A stretch of 64,000 bases of DNA from Reticulitermes lucifugus (GCA_026260175.1 JAKCWW010000447.1:2562-66561); one strand, 5' to 3'; shown: positions 1 through 13,265, counted from the stretch's first letter. Program-made: numbers and translations. The notes: a model not told the origin generated them from the letters alone.

Positions 1-97
1 GACAGTCATGACATAGAGCATAAGAAGACATAGACGACAGTCATGACATAGAGCATAAGAAGACATAGACGACAGTCATGACATAGAGCATAAGAAG
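1..97. repeat. 35-bp tandem repeat, about 2.8 copies
   Basis: The unit starts GACAGTCATGACATAGAGCA and ends AAGACATAGAC. Copies at 1-35 and 36-70 are identical, and 71-97 is a partial third copy. The array is cut by the window edge, so its full size is unknown. Confidence 0.9.
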
Positions 98-839
98 GAG
101 AAAGAAAGGTTGATGAAGGAATACTTGAGGAGCTTCAGATTAGTTTTGGACTCAGATTTTTTTAAAATAATAAAATAAAATCAATTGGATTACTGGCAAA
201 ACCAGTACTAAGCTATTTTTGAAATTATCAATCGGCACCAAAAGAAGTGTGAAACGTGGATAGGAAAGCAAAGCCAATGCTCTTCATGCATGCACAGCAT
301 CACACGAAGGCTGACATACTTCGCTTGTATGTTCACAAAAAACAGGGAAGAAGGAGTCTGATGCATTTAGAAGAAGCCTAAGTAATAGATCAAAAAACAA
401 AGAACCAACGGTGAAAACAATATTAAATACTAAGTAATAGAATTTACGAAACAGATGGAATATGCGGACAGCAAGGAAGATCCAATAATGCAAACTGTTA
501 GAACGCACCAACACAACAAAACACAAACTCAACAATATTACAGACAGCTAGAAACCTCAAGACAGAATTACAAAGAGGAAAAACAAAAATAAAGGACATC
601 ATAGCAGAGAAGAAAGAAATAAATATGACATGGAAAACGGAAGCATGGACAATTCCCATGTAACTTAGACGAAAAACTTGTGGATAAGGAATAATCACAT
701 CGACGGCTAAACTTTGGAGACATTAAGGGAGAAACAGACAGAACAATACTGGCAGATCAAGACCAGGCAATTAGTACAAACTATTTTAAAAATAAAATTT
801 TGAAGAAAGGAATGGGTAGTAAATGACGGTTATGTGAAC
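98..839. other. No recognisable gene
   Basis: AT-rich sequence without a conserved reading frame. It precedes a LINE remnant on the plus strand and may include more decayed parts of the same element, but I cannot recognise RT motifs in it. Confidence 0.5.
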
Positions 840-1440
840 AACATGAAGATATTATTGACCACCTAAATTCAGGATGCCCCATTTTGGCGAAGAATGAGTA
901 CTTAATGAGACACCACAGAGTTGGCGCACATTTACATTACTCAATATACAAAGCACTGGGCACTGAAATGATAGAAAAATGACACGCACGCACGCGCCGC
1001 CACGCACGCACGCGCCGCCACGCACGCACGCACAAGCCAGTATGTGAACTTGAAGGTGTAACAGTGTTATGGAATCAAGGGGTACACGCAGATAGAGAAG
1101 TTACAGCAAATAGGCCAAACATTAATTAAGAACGAAAAGAGAAAAAATGCACACCGATATATGTGGCAATACCAGCGGACAGAAATGTCACGCAAAAGGA
1201 AGCACAGAAGAAACTAAAATACAACAGTTTGTGTACAGAGATACAGCGAATGTGGTACATGAAATGTGTGATTGTACCGGTAATAATTGGAGCCACCGGA
1301 ATAGTAACAAAAGGTTTAAAGAAATGTTTGTAAGCCATAGCAGTATAACAGTCAACAGATGCACTACAAAGACAGCTGTACTTGGAACATCACACGTAAT
1401 ACTGAAAGTACTGCAGTCTGAAACTTGAAGCCTGAGCGGT
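840..1440 (+). pseudogene. Decayed C-terminal end of a LINE polyprotein
   Basis: Plus-strand translation in shifting frames gives HLNSGCPILAKNEYLMRHHR, then VLWNQGVHADREVTANRP, then a terminal KTAVLGTSHVILKVLQ. This chain of motifs (DHL.SGCP.LA..EYL.RH, VLWN, ANRPDI.., LLGT...LRKVL) is one I recognise from the C-terminal region of arthropod non-LTR retrotransposon proteins. It is broken by frameshifts, stops and a GC-rich simple repeat at 983-1035. The exact LINE clade is uncertain. The ORF of 93 residues at 1147-1428 is only a fragment of it. Confidence 0.7.
983..1035. repeat. GC-rich 18-bp simple repeat
   Basis: CACGCACGCACGCGCCGC repeated about three times, inside the LINE remnant and interrupting its reading frame. 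Confidence 0.8.
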
Positions 1441-1576
1441 GGGAATCATCATTGGTACAAGAGGAGTACCGGGGAGAACAGGCACGTGACAAGAGACGAC
1501 ATGATGATGATGGTAACAATTTTATTACGCGATTTTCTATAATGCGGCGTGTCACAAGAATGCAACTATCGCGTCA

Positions 1577-1724
1577 TAGCAGAACTGGCTGTACTGGCCA
1601 CATGTGAATGGCACAGCAGAACTGGCTGTACTGGTCACATGTGAATGGCACAGCAGAACTGGCAGTACTGGTCACATGTGAATGGCACAACAGAACTGGC
1701 TGTACTGGTCACATGTGAATGGCA
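1577..1724. repeat. 37-bp tandem repeat, 4 copies
   Basis: The unit starts CAGCAGAACTGGCTGTACTG and ends ACATGTGAATGGCA. Copies are at 1577-1613, 1614-1650, 1651-1687 and 1688-1724, differing from each other by only a few bases. No coding role is evident. Confidence 0.92.
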
Positions 1725-2436
1725 CTCTGTCGCGTGCTGTTAGTACGGGTATCTCGTAATTCGGAGCCGAAACAGATCTGGGGTACTTTCATCTGTGACA
1801 GCAACGAAGCAGCCTGATGGCCAGCTCTCACGTCTTAAAACTCAGCGAATAGCTTGCATCATTACTAAGTAGGAAACCATTTTCATTGAAACCTGCAGTG
1901 GAGCTTTAAGACGCTTGGTACTTGCCAGATCCGCGTTTGGACCGCTGACTTGGACAGAAAATAGCTGGATGACGTCATCGTCAGTGCTCGGATTACGACC
2001 TGAGCTCGACCGAGGTCCTCCGTCAGCCACAACAGAAATAGCATTGACACGAATAATTGACGTATGGCAGGCGGTACAGTTTACACAAAATGTAGCAGCA
2101 ACTAGCGGTTTGCCTCGTGAGGCTGTAATATTTTCAACATAGACCAAACGCTGCGGATATCATTCTGTCCGCCAAGAGTTATGTTTATTTAAATTATAAC
2201 GCGTGCGCCGAAGTTGTCCTCCCTGACGTCCGCGTCATAAAGAGTGTGTAATGTACTTCCTGCCACTGGCCAGAGCTTTCCATGTATTTTGTATTCAGAT
2301 ACGAGCCATAATTTTAGAGTTAACGTCTTTAATCAGACGTTTATCCACAGTGACTACATAGCCTATACGCAAGGTTGAGGTTATACATTTTGTACGTCCA
2401 CAAATGTTTTGGAAACTCAACTCACCTCATTGGTAA
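1725..2436. other. No recognisable gene
   Basis: Moderate-GC sequence with overlapping short open frames on both strands (1842-2147 minus, 1915-2142 plus), neither with a recognisable domain. Probably unannotated repeat or intergenic DNA. Confidence 0.4.
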
Positions 2437-2520
2437 AAAAAGTACATTTCACCCTCTAACAGGCCACGAAGGCCCAGTCGAGGTATAGCTCTACTCTTTC
2501 TATAACCTCGGTGCTAGATT
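2437..2520 (-). repeat. SINE family A, 3' fragment
   Basis: Contains the family tail seen at 63751-64000: CACCCT..AACAGGCCA.GAAGGCCCAG followed by GAGGTATAGCTC and a CTCGGTGCTAGA block. The tRNA-like head is missing. Confidence 0.7.
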
Positions 2521-3034
2521 CGTACCTCAGATTATACAGTCAGAGGAGACCTCAGGGTGGCGTTTTATCTCAACGCCGCTGTCAACTGCTAAGATATGTA
2601 CTGTACTCCTCAGATAACTTGACCCGTGTTAGCGCGGGGGTGAAGAGGCAAGCTGGTCAAGAGGAAGCACAGCGCACGCAGCTCCAACTTTTTTCTCTCC
2701 GTTTAAAAAACATTATCTGATAAGTAGCAAGACTGCAGTGTCGTTTAAGCAATGGAGCGAACTGAGTGTCAAAAATTTCTTCCAGAGGGCCTTCTAATAG
2801 AACACATAAAATTTAACCTTAACATAAGTGATTTCATTACGACAGGCAATGTACTCACACTCCCAACAGAGTAGATGTTTTTGGAACAGGTATAACATTG
2901 CCTGGCCATGCCGACGAGAGACAAACAGCGGCCGGACCGTGCCGACTACAGCTGTGTGCAGTGTTTGGGAGCTCAGGTATCAAGTTATCAGAATGCTTCT
3001 ACAGCGTCGATGGTAGATGAATGAAATATGAGTA
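2521..3034. other. No recognisable gene
   Basis: Short open frames only, without domain signal. Probably old repeat DNA. Confidence 0.4.
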
Positions 3035-3150
3035 TGGAGCATTGGTGGAATGATATAGGAGACCACCGAAGTACTCGGAGAGAAACGAGTCCCAGTGCTA
3101 TTTCGTTTATGTCAAATCCCACATGGTCTGGGATCGGTTCCGGGCAAGCG
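3035..3150. repeat. Dispersed repeat, copy 1
   Basis: Shares with 47335-47445 the blocks GGTGGAATGA, GAGAAAC..GTCCCAGTGC and CAAA.CCCA in the same order, so the two are copies of one dispersed element. Class unknown; I recall similar stretches scattered through blattodean sequence. Confidence 0.55.
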
Positions 3151-3324
3151 TAGTGACAGACCTTACGCTACACAGGTTCCTGCCGTTCCAAGGAATAGTT
3201 CTGTTGCAGCAGATGGTCCGTGAAAGGACTCGGTGTTGCCCACAAGCACAGCACTGTAACGCGGGAGACAGTTCCCGGACCCCAACGACCATGTAGGTAC
3301 AGAAAAACATTGCATGTGCCCAGA

Positions 3325-3570
3325 GGGCATAGCTGGGGGGGGGGGTTTAGCCGCCCCCAGCGGCAGGATCTAATGGGCTTCAAAATTCGCTGAAAAATAA
3401 ATACTTTAAATAAAAAAAGTTAGTTTTCTGCGCTCAACAAATCTCAAATTATTCAGAAAAAATATTCAATAAATTATTGTGTTTTTAAGTTCATAACTTC
3501 TGTTAGGGGGGCGGGGGGCTATTGTTATTACTCGAGCCGGCCACCAAAAAACATAGCTATGCGACTGCAT
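3325..3570. repeat. Foldback/MITE-like element, copy 1
   Basis: Aligns with 10405-10680 over its length: TTTTCTG.GCTCAACAAAT, AAATTATT.AG, ATTCAATAAAT and a closing CACCAAAA.A.CTA.CTATGC. The ends are partly inverted (CATAGCT near the start, AGCTATGC at the end). Non-autonomous DNA element likely; the superfamily is not determined. Confidence 0.65.
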
Positions 3571-3754
3571 GTACTAAATAATTACAAGAAAAAATTTTAA
3601 GATAAATATGCCCTATAAAAAAGGGAGGGAAAGAAAGCATCTATCTTGCCTTCATCCTGTTTTCTCTTGGTTTGATTCCAGGGCAGTTATTTGTTCGGAA
3701 GATTTCGGTCGAGCGAGTTCGGGTTCGGATGAGCCAAGCAGTGGGTATGCGCTT

Positions 3755-4270
3755 CATTTTTAGGCGCGTTCTCAAAATTGCGAAAAGTTACTATTGGCTT
3801 CGTCATGTCTGTCCGTCCGTCCGTATAGAACAACTGCGCTCCCACTCGACGCATTTTCATGAAAATGGATATCTGTGTATTTTTCGAAAATCTGTCGCGA
3901 AAATTCGACTTACATTCAAATTTGACAAGAATAACGGATACTTTACATGTAGACATACGTACATTTATGATAATATCTCGCTGAATTCTTCTTAGAATGA
4001 AAAGTTTTCAGACGAAATTTGAGAGAAAATCAAAACACACATTTTAGGTTCTATAACATTTTTTTTCCGAAAATCGTGCCGTTTATCAGATAATATGGAA
4101 ACATGGTACAACCGGACAGGCCACAGATTGCTATATAATAAGGCGCATGCGCTTTGCATGCTGGATAACTAAGGCTACAGACACACACTCAGAATATGTA
4201 ATACTTACTGCTTTTCCACGGCAACAATGGTTACACGAACGCACCTCAGTGTTGCGTTATACGTTAATAC
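3755..4270 (+). repeat. Dispersed repeat Z, near full length
   Basis: About 515 bp, matching in reverse orientation the copy at 12885-13265 and the split copy at 57325-57505 plus 60699-61036. It includes GTCCGTCCGTCCGT, a block around TTTACATGTAGACATACGTA, and ends CACCTCAGTGTTGCGTTA. No coding frame. Three copies in one window show that it is an abundant element of unknown class. Confidence 0.75.
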
Positions 4271-4611
4271 GTTGCCTGTCTTGTAAAAATTCGTACGAGC
4301 GCAATTTCATAATGCGAATCGCCGTAAAGCGAGGACTGACTGCACTCGTATTTTCCTCAGCCTGGAAATTTACATATTTTTTTCGGCCTCCAAAACGAAT
4401 GTGGTAGAGATTTACACGGCGTTGAAAATTATGACCGCCCTCTTCTGAGTTCACGACACCATGTTGATTCGTAGGTTGTTACCATCGTTTTGAAGAAAGG
4501 CTGCTGCACCTACACCCATGGTACAACCACGTGAATATTAATAATTTGAAACAGGCCATGACAAGCCCTTTCTTTGGACCCTTACAAATTTCAGTTTGTA
4601 ATGTAGTCAAC

Positions 4612-4845
4612 ACAGTGACTAGCTACGGGCAGTACTGTCCGGTGTTCGAATCCCATCAGGGGTAAGAGATTTCCTCTTCTCCAAAACCGTCCAGACCGGT
4701 TCTGGAGCCCACCCAGCTTCCTACTCAATGGGCACCAGGGTTCTTTGCTGGGGGTAAAGCGGCTGGGGCGTGAAGTTGACCACTCACCTTCCTTTATGTG
4801 CCTTCATGGCGTTGACAGGACAACTTTACCTTTACCTCACATTTA
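4612..4845 (+). repeat. SINE family A, tRNA-derived
   Basis: A tRNA-like head with the internal promoter B box GTTCGAATCC, then a body with CCGTCCAGACCGGTTCTGGA, GGGCACCAGGG and a tail CTTTACCTTTACC. Such elements are transcribed by RNA polymerase III and moved by LINE reverse transcriptase (family knowledge). Confidence 0.85.
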
Positions 4846-4849
4846 TCAT

Positions 4850-7800
4850 CATACCTCCATAAGTGATACATGAAATAAAGGCATTCTGTGAATCAACATG
4901 GTGTCATAAACTTGGAATGACACATAATCCTCTATCACAATTATTTTGAGCTAGTAACATGAAGAGTTCATTAACTCATTCATTTTACCAGTTATTTTGA
5001 CAGGAGTTTCGTGGTTTTACTCAGCAATTTCAGATTTATGACAATTTAAATACTCCAACAGCAACTTTTAACAATTATGACTGTAAGGAAGCTGAATTCA
5101 TCATTGGTCAAGCCTGTAACACGGACACTGCCATATAACATTAGTGACAAGAATATCATAAAATGTAGTTCATATTAATGTTGCATAACAATAAACCCCA
5201 TAATAAACTTCTAACATTATCTTGTAAGTACAGAAAATGCAGAACATTCATAACGGTACGCACAGTGGGACAAAATATTTCTCAACTCAAAAAGAAAAAT
5301 CAGTGACATGTTTTCAGACATAACATCAATCAACATTATTAGGCTATGAATTAAAGAAAACAAATGCTATTCAAAAAGTGTTCTATTTCACACCAGTTTA
5401 ATTACCTTTAATAATACAGCAACTGTATTAAAAATAATATATTTGTTCATTACAGTACAGTAAACAATAATCATTTTTAATAAGGAAAAGGCTTTTTATC
5501 TCTTATAATATCAAGGATACTGCAGTAAGAAAGTAACAGTGTCCATTAAAGCAAAGTCATTTAGGTAAATGACCAAACCACACAGCATTACAACTGAAAC
5601 TATTTATCTATTACCATTCATGGTAGGGTTATGGGAATTGAGTATTTATAACAACATTTTTAGAGTGACAATTTTAAAATGTTTAAGGCTCGCCATTTCA
5701 TGAAAATAGCAGAGTGCAGTTGTACATTAACAAATCCACAGCCATAAAAGTATTAAATTTCACATATTCTTTCAACTCATGAGCTGAGGAGTGTTTGGAA
5801 AATCTATACCAATGTAATTCAACCAAAAGCTTCGTAGTGATTCAACAGAATTCAGGAATTTTTATTGGAACTGAGACTCTTTGATTCCCTTTATATTGCA
5901 ACTAGTATATCAAATAATATGTTGACATACAGTCAGTTTTCTAGACACTGCAGACATGAAACAAATTTGTGTAATTTGGATCAGCGTAACTTGATTTGAG
6001 GAGTGTCCAAATTTTCTGCCTGTGAGCCACAAAAAGACTCACTGTATGTTACAAAAGGTAATTTTTCTCCTCCAATCCCAATTTACATCAATATTAATAA
6101 CAGTGCAGAATATATGTACTGATAAAATGCGTAAGAAATTATACTATGTAGTGTCATAAACTAGTGGGCAGTATCCTCCAGTTTTTTATGAACTCTTACA
6201 AGACTCCATTGTAGTATAAAAGCTTACAAAAAATTGGGACAAAACAGAAGAAATGTAAGACCAATCCGCAAAAATAAATTTAAACTTGCCAATGTGAATA
6301 TAGCATGATAGAACATATGGATAACATAAAACTTTAAGTCTTCCATCTGTGATTTGCCTAGAGTAGATATATATATGACAGTACCATGAACACCTTACCT
6401 ATTCTATTTATGTTTATGAGAAGTTTCATGTATTGCTCTTGACTTATAATTTCCGACCCTCAGTAGACACTTTGTGACTTCTTACATAACAAAATTTATA
6501 AAAGTGCATGTATTTGTATGGTGAAATCAAATGTGTGACATTAATTTTGATCACATTCTGTACTTAATGCAGAACTGTAGTCTAACATGAAAACATCTGC
6601 CATGATGGGCAATGGAGTAATAACTTCCATACTTTCTTAGCAAGACAAAATAAAAGGCAAGTAACCAAAATGCCAAATAACTGCATTTTAGAAAACCCCA
6701 AGATTCTAAATATAAACTTCCAGGTGCAAACTTTCCAAACACTTGTACAATAAATTAGAACGTTTATAACCCTTCCAGAGCTTCATTTTGCTGACAAACA
6801 TGTGGTGGATTGAGCAGCTTCATAAAAATGTTTATAGTAAAGTAAAAGACGTCAATAAACATACACACTGGAAAAGATATTATGGCATATCAAACTGAAT
6901 CAATGATCCGTTCAACTGGTCAGTGAATATACTTTCATCCATGCTTTCAGGATCATGGATGTATCAGTTTCTTTCAATAACCATCAGCTCATAATCTGTG
7001 CAATGAATATAAGTGCATGTTCACTTGAAGCACTGACTGTTATATCTGCAACACTGGTACACAGATTTAAAGCTGAATGTAACACTAAAATTGAAACTTT
7101 CATCTTCGCGTAGCTTTGTGATGGCAACATAACTAAATATCTGGTCTGTAGTTACTAAATTTCTTTAATGCATTTAGAGCTAATCTCCATAAATAACAAG
7201 TGATTTTATTGCAAATATTAAGAATATTTTACTGTAACTGCTGTTACCTCATGCCTGTACTACCAGAAGACAGCTGAATGTTGCAATCAAAATGGCAGTT
7301 AGGCTATGCTGGATGGAGAATTTATATAATTAACACTCCTTTTTCTTTGCCAGTTTTCTTTATCATCACTCGAACTGAATGAACTTCACGCATAAACAAT
7401 TAATGTACTTAACCAAATAACAACTGTGCACTTGCATCATTACATTCCTCAATGCCTATTCATATGATGAGCATATTCCAAAAGTTGCATACACCATCCT
7501 CATAAAAATGTGTAACTCAGTTTTATCATACACAAAAGTCTTGACACATTTGCTAATCACACGACACGTAAATCATACATGAAAATAAGGGTTAATTCTT
7601 GTCTACACTGAAAGGAGATTTCTTATGTCACAGGTACAGATGACCATGAGAAAACTGAAAGTTGAAAACTGCTTGTCAAAGTTCCATTTTTCTTTTTTCC
7701 ATCATCAAAATTATAAAGTATGACCACAAATAAATATGAAATGGGAAGCATTGTAGATATCTTTAAAACATATCAGAAGTTCTTACAAATGTTTGGAATG

Positions 7801-9750
7801 TACAAACATGAACAAGATAGTACGTATTGTCATGCAATGTGCCAACCACAGGAACTTTTCCCATAATGTGTATGAAAGAAAATGCATTTAAAAAAAATTA
7901 CTTCAGGATTAAACCATAATAAATGATACTTATCCCTGCTAAACACAAATGACAGTGAACTTACCTTACTTCTTTGTGACTAAATGAAAATGATAAAAGG
8001 AATTTTATTTAAGAAAACGACTTTGCCGAAGAGCAGATCAGATATGTGGATATGTTTTCATACATATCCTCTCATAATGAAGAGGAAACATCATGTGACA
8101 TCACCTGATGTCACTTTAACTGGGTCTCATGGTACCAGAATAAAGTCACAACACAGGGACGATTATAATGTGTCACACTTCTGTTGTTTACCCCTTCCAG
8201 AACTCATATAAAGAGAAACATAGAACATACATATACCTCTTCCCAACAACNAGTCTACAATACGAATAAAATTATTTTTAGATGTCATCGAAATAAATAA
8301 ACTGATGCATGACAATTTTGGTCCCATAAAACCTGTCATAGCAGTGAAAGAGACTAGACAACAAGTTCAACATATGAATGTAAGAAATATGTATTTCAGA
8401 CATCACTTACTACTAAATCACAATCATAAAACTCTGTTACTGAATAACAGAGTTCTTAAGTAACTCTGAATATAAGCTTCATAATTAATTCAGGATATAT
8501 AATGTTTATTGAAAGTGTAAAATGTAATACAAATAATATATCCTGCAGCCAACAATCACAGATATGGCCCTTAATTTGTAATTCAGCTACTTCAAATGTT
8601 ACAATACTATACTTCAAGCGTATCAGAAAAATAGCAGGAGATGCTTACACTGTCAAACATAATAAACATGACTGATCAAGATTCTATGGAAATACAGGAA
8701 TGAATGTCACCAAGTTAAGATGGCAGAACTTTTATTTACATGGGCAAGGAGGTTGCCTAAGTTATAAATATGCACAACCAATGCAACCAAATTAAAGTTT
8801 CATGAAATTCATATATTTGTGGGTTTTTATGCAGCACTGTTAGTTGCACTGACTATATAGGTTAGAGTGGTATAATAATTCACGAACAATTAATTGGAAT
8901 GAATGTGGAAGGCAGGAACTGCGGCCTTGTTTTTGACTCTCACCCAGCATTTGTCTGTAGAGACTCAGGAAAGCCATGAAAATATCAGTCATCACAGTGT
9001 GTGTCTTGGCCATTGGAAGTGGGCACCTTCTGAATATACTTACATTTACATTTATTTATTTTCATTCAATAGATCAATATAAGTCAGAAGCATTCCACTT
9101 AACCTAATTGGCTTTGTAGTTTTCATTAAAATAACCTTTAACTGTTACACAGTGTTAAAGTAATACAAACACAAAATAATAAATCAATTTTTATCATAAC
9201 ACTCCTTCCAGCAGCTGTATATCAAAATCCTAATAACCTTCTTCTTATACAGGGTATCTGAACTAGGAACAATTTCAGTGCTTTCTATATACTGAACTTG
9301 CAGAATATTAAAAATTCTGACTCCTCCATGCAGTACATAACAACACATACAAATCCACTGTTCTCTGAAAAGTACCCATATTCCTCTCAATAAGCATCAG
9401 TGTTTCTTCCCTCACAGAAGGTTCTATATTACCATCCTGAGACACATTTTTTGTTGCACATTTCTTCATGATGAATAACATTTAATTTGAAGCCTGAACT
9501 CTGCAAACTTCCAGACAGACTCATACAAAATTGTTATCTCCCCTATCATTGTGCCATCAAGCTACCAACATAATCCAAAATTATGAACATCAGTCCACTA
9601 TTTAAAAATCTCAGGAACTAAAACAGTACAGCACATAAATTTACCAAATTCAATCATATGCCCTGTGTAAAAAATAAATATTATTCAACAAAAACCCTTC
9701 AGAATAAACAGAACCTCCAAATTTATGGAAAGAACATATCTAGTTATGGT
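4850..9750. other. Long AT-rich stretch without recognisable gene
   Basis: No convincing exon, SINE or inverted-repeat element seen. It lies downstream of the last tropomyosin exon in gene direction. It could hold long 3' UTR sequence or intergenic DNA. One undetermined base (n) is at 8251, and a small hairpin around ACTCTGTTACTGAATAACAGAGT lies near 8431-8456. Confidence 0.6.
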
Positions 9751-9754
9751 CTTA

Positions 9755-9905
9755 CTGAGGCTCTACCATAGCTCAAGCATTTTGTTGCTGGCATCTCACT
9801 GTAGGGGGCAAGGTTCCATCTCAGGGTTGTTCATACCGCATTTGTGGCAGATAAAGGTGCATCAGAGAAGATTTTTACCAGAGCACTATCAATTATCATT
9901 CAATC
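9755..9905 (+). repeat. SINE family B, tRNA-derived
   Basis: Shares with 48024-48260 the head CCATAGCTCA.G, a CTCACT.TAGGGGG..AGGTTC B-box-like block and an AAGATTTTTACCAGAGCACT tail region. Diverged. Confidence 0.6.
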
Positions 9906-10404
9906 TATGTTCCATAAGAGGGTGGTCCAAGTACAAGCCTGTGAGCCTCATGTCACCCACTGGCAAAATTTTTGTGGGCCCACAAACACTCATAAAAAGC
10001 ACAAGGCCTCTCATTGATACATATGACTGAAACCAGCATTTGATCACAAGAAACAGAATGTCTCATTTTCGTCTTTAGTTTTCTTTAATCCTATTCTTTC
10101 TAATCCCTTATCAATTTCTTGGAATAATTCATGGAGGTATGGAGTTAATGAATGTATGCATTATCCACCAAAGCACTACCCTTTCAAGAAATAGTACTAA
10201 ATATAATTCTTCATTGTATAAGAAAGCAGCTCTATTATATTCCTAAAGGGTATTAGTGCCAAAGTATTCAGGTTTCATTATGTAAAGATCTTTATATCCT
10301 ACTGCCCTGGCATACTTTTACATTGTCTTACAAGCTCCAGATCTTGATCCATGTCACACCTTATGTTAAAATGTTGGGCCATTCTACTCCATAACACTTG
10401 TCTG
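9906..10404. other. No recognisable gene
   Basis: AT-rich sequence without gene or repeat that I can identify. Confidence 0.4.
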
Positions 10405-10680
10405 CATAGGTGTAGCTAGTGGAGGGCAAGTGGTGCAACTTCAGATGGCAGAGTTCAAGAGGTGGCAAAAAGGGCAGCAAAATGAATATTTGAAATTAAG
10501 ATATCTGATTTTCTGGGCTCAACAAATTTTAAATTATTGAGGCAAATGAAAGGAAATTCAATAAATAAATGTGATATTTTCAAAGTTTATAATTTTGGTT
10601 AGTAGCAGCCATTGTGATTACTCCTCTGGGCACCAAAATACCTAACTATGCCACTGCTCATCTGTCTTCACTGACCAATA
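10405..10680. repeat. Foldback/MITE-like element, copy 2
   Basis: Second copy of the element at 3325-3570, with GGTGTAGCTAG at the left end and CTAACTATGCCACTGC at the right end. Confidence 0.65.
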
Positions 10681-10928
10681 CAGAAGGCTCATTTGCGGCT
10701 GCAGTACCCAGGGACTCAGTCTCACTCCACTTCTACAACTGATTGGTCTTACATACTTCTACGGTTTCTGCCAGTCCATCACTAAATAAACACAAACAGC
10801 TAAACTTAAAGTAAAATATAATCATTTTATATTATGCAGCTCATATTTCTTAAAAGTTCAGATTTAATGAGGGATAAGCAACTAACGCTTTCTAAATGTT
10901 ATTCCCTGCCAAAAGTGCCTGGTGGTAT

Positions 10929-11165
10929 GGTAAAGGTAAAGATGACCCTGTGGTTAATTAGGCGTGATGCCATAAAGGCACTCAGGGCAGCATAGCTCCA
11001 TGCATTCTTGGCCTCAGCACTAGAGAGAGTTGAATGGTCAACTTACTGGCCCGGCTGCTGTAACCTCGGGGAAGGAGCCCCAGGTACCCAATGAATAGAA
11101 GAATGGGTGGGCCTCACAGCCTGATGTGGATACTGTGGAGAAGAGAAAAAAAAATCCCCTGTTCC
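10929..11165 (-). repeat. SINE family A
   Basis: Starts GGTAAAGGTAAAGATGACCC (reverse of the SINE tail) and holds ..CCATAAAGGC, CAGCACTAGAGAG, TCGGGGAAGGAGCCCCAGGT and GGGTGGGCCTC blocks of the family. The tRNA-like head is decayed. Confidence 0.8.
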
Positions 11166-12670
11166 CACAGAGAATCTAACAATTCCTCAGTCATCCAACC
11201 AGCATCCTACTTTTCATATCAACTACATCAACCCAGCTTCTGTCTGGTGGTAACAAAAATAGTAATTGCATTGGAAATCTGTCCCTTTTATCACACACTG
11301 TATATACTCAAATTCAAAATGGTTCTATTTTCTAAGATAATTTAGAATCTTTCAATCTTCATAAAGCTGACAAGCAAATGTAGTGACTGAATATGAACAA
11401 TTTTAACATCAGCTGTCACAGTAATGCTGAAATAAGTTTAGAGATACTGGCAATAAGAAGACAGCTTAAGTCAACCATGATTTATGCTTGCTAAGCACCA
11501 AGTCACAAGGTACAGAAATTACGTGTCATGCTGTCTCATTAAAAACACAACCTGGACACAACTAACGCAACACAATATATGAATATCTATTTATCATGAA
11601 AATATTCAATACGAATGGCATGACACATAAAATATAACAACACACCTACATGAACTACTAGGAAGTTATATAATCTTTATATTTTGCTAAGTTTCTTCAT
11701 TGTTTGGTACCACACGCTACACCTATTTAGATAAAATTATGTCACTGCACAAAAGACATTTAAGTTTTGTACTGTGTGCAGTGCCAAAATAAGATTCAGT
11801 ACACAATACAAATCAGAATGAGAATACACACCTCCATCACAAAGAAGTGCCACTGCACCTCATGTGATTTTAAAATATAAAAGTTTCTTTGAGTGTTGTA
11901 TTTATAGTTTATTTAGAAACACTCTGTAACCCAGACCACACAGCACTGCATAACTGAATAAATGTGAATGATGAATTGGAAGTTGTGGCCAAACTTATGG
12001 TATTTGCCCAGCACTGGCATAGGAAGAACTCAGAGAAACCAAGAAAAGCCTCACACAAGACAAGCAAAATTCCTGGGCAAGATACAAAACAGATAGCTCC
12101 CAAATACAAGCTAAAGTATTACTGTTTGCATCAACTTGCACAGTTCAAGTCTTGTATGCATTAGGAATCAATATTAGGTATTGTGCAAAGTCATTTCAAT
12201 AATATGCAGGACCATTCATCATATTTTGAATGCTGAAACAAGAATTACTTTCTTTCTCTATACCTCAGTTCACCAAACCTGAAATCATTGTTTTCTGTTT
12301 TCAGAACAGTAGTCAACCAATTTACTCAAAACTTTAAAAAAAGAATATAGCTCTAGTATTTGTCTCTACTTCCATATTACAAAATGTACTAAGAAATGCC
12401 ATCATGCTATGTATGGCCCAGACAGCTTCTCACCAGGGACCCAAATTCAATCCCAGTGAGTCAATGTGGGTTCATTATAGAGTTGCATTGGTGCAAGGAT
12501 ATTTTTCTGACTCAATTTACACTGTCAGTTGTCATTCCACCCCTGCTGCATACTTCTCTAATCTTACAACCCCCCCCCCCAAGATATACAACAGGGCAAC
12601 CTGCCAGCATATTATGATAGCTCACTCTCATACACCATTTGTCTATACTCATGGAGGACACAACCTGCAT
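11166..12670. other. No recognisable gene
   Basis: AT-rich flank. Short overlapping open frames (for example 12396-12727 plus) lack domain signal. Confidence 0.45.
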
Positions 12671-12884
12671 TTAACCCTTGGGGTCCAGCATCAAGCATTG
12701 TACAAGGTCCAATGTCAAGATGTGTGACATGTAATATTGCTGTGTTTTACTTTCGTTTTTAATAAGCTCCTGTTACCTAGTGTCTGCTCTTTGAATTCCT
12801 TGGAGTTTGAATTCTTTTCTTTAGTCAAATTACGATGACATGTTGATCAGAGAACATATCAAGGAAGCAAGAAGGGCAATGTAT

Positions 12885-13265
12885 GTATAAACGTAACATT
12901 GAGGTGCATTCGCGTAACCATTGTTGCCATACAAAAGCAACATGTATTACATACTCTGAGCATGTGCCCCTAGCCTTGGTTACCCATCATGCAAAGCACA
13001 TGCCCCATGTTATATTGTTATCTGTAGCCTGTCTAACTGTACCACATTTTTTGACATTATCTCATAAACTGCACAATTTTCAGAAAAGTTATTGAACATA
13101 AAATGTGTTTTGATTTTCTCTACAACTTTCATCTGAAACATTTCTCATTCTAAGAATAATTCAGCAAGATATTATCATAAACGTACATATGTCTACATGT
13201 AAAGTACCCATTATTCTTGTCAAACTTTAATCAAACTTAAATTTCTTGACAGATTTTTGAAAAAT
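12885..13265 (-). repeat. Dispersed repeat Z, nested in the piggyBac remnant
   Basis: Begins CGTAACATTGAGGTGCATTC, identical in order of blocks to the copy at 57325. It continues through AAAATGTGTTTTGATTTTC and ends near GACAGATTTTTGAAAAATAT; the last ~130 bp of the full element are missing. Confidence 0.75.

Noticed and set aside
1-97. Possible CRISPR array at the left edge
   Set aside because: Head-to-tail tandem repeats without unique spacers in an animal genome.
12396-12727. Overlapping plus-strand open frames of 73 and 107 residues
   Set aside because: No domain; they overlap in two frames and end beside the piggyBac left end.
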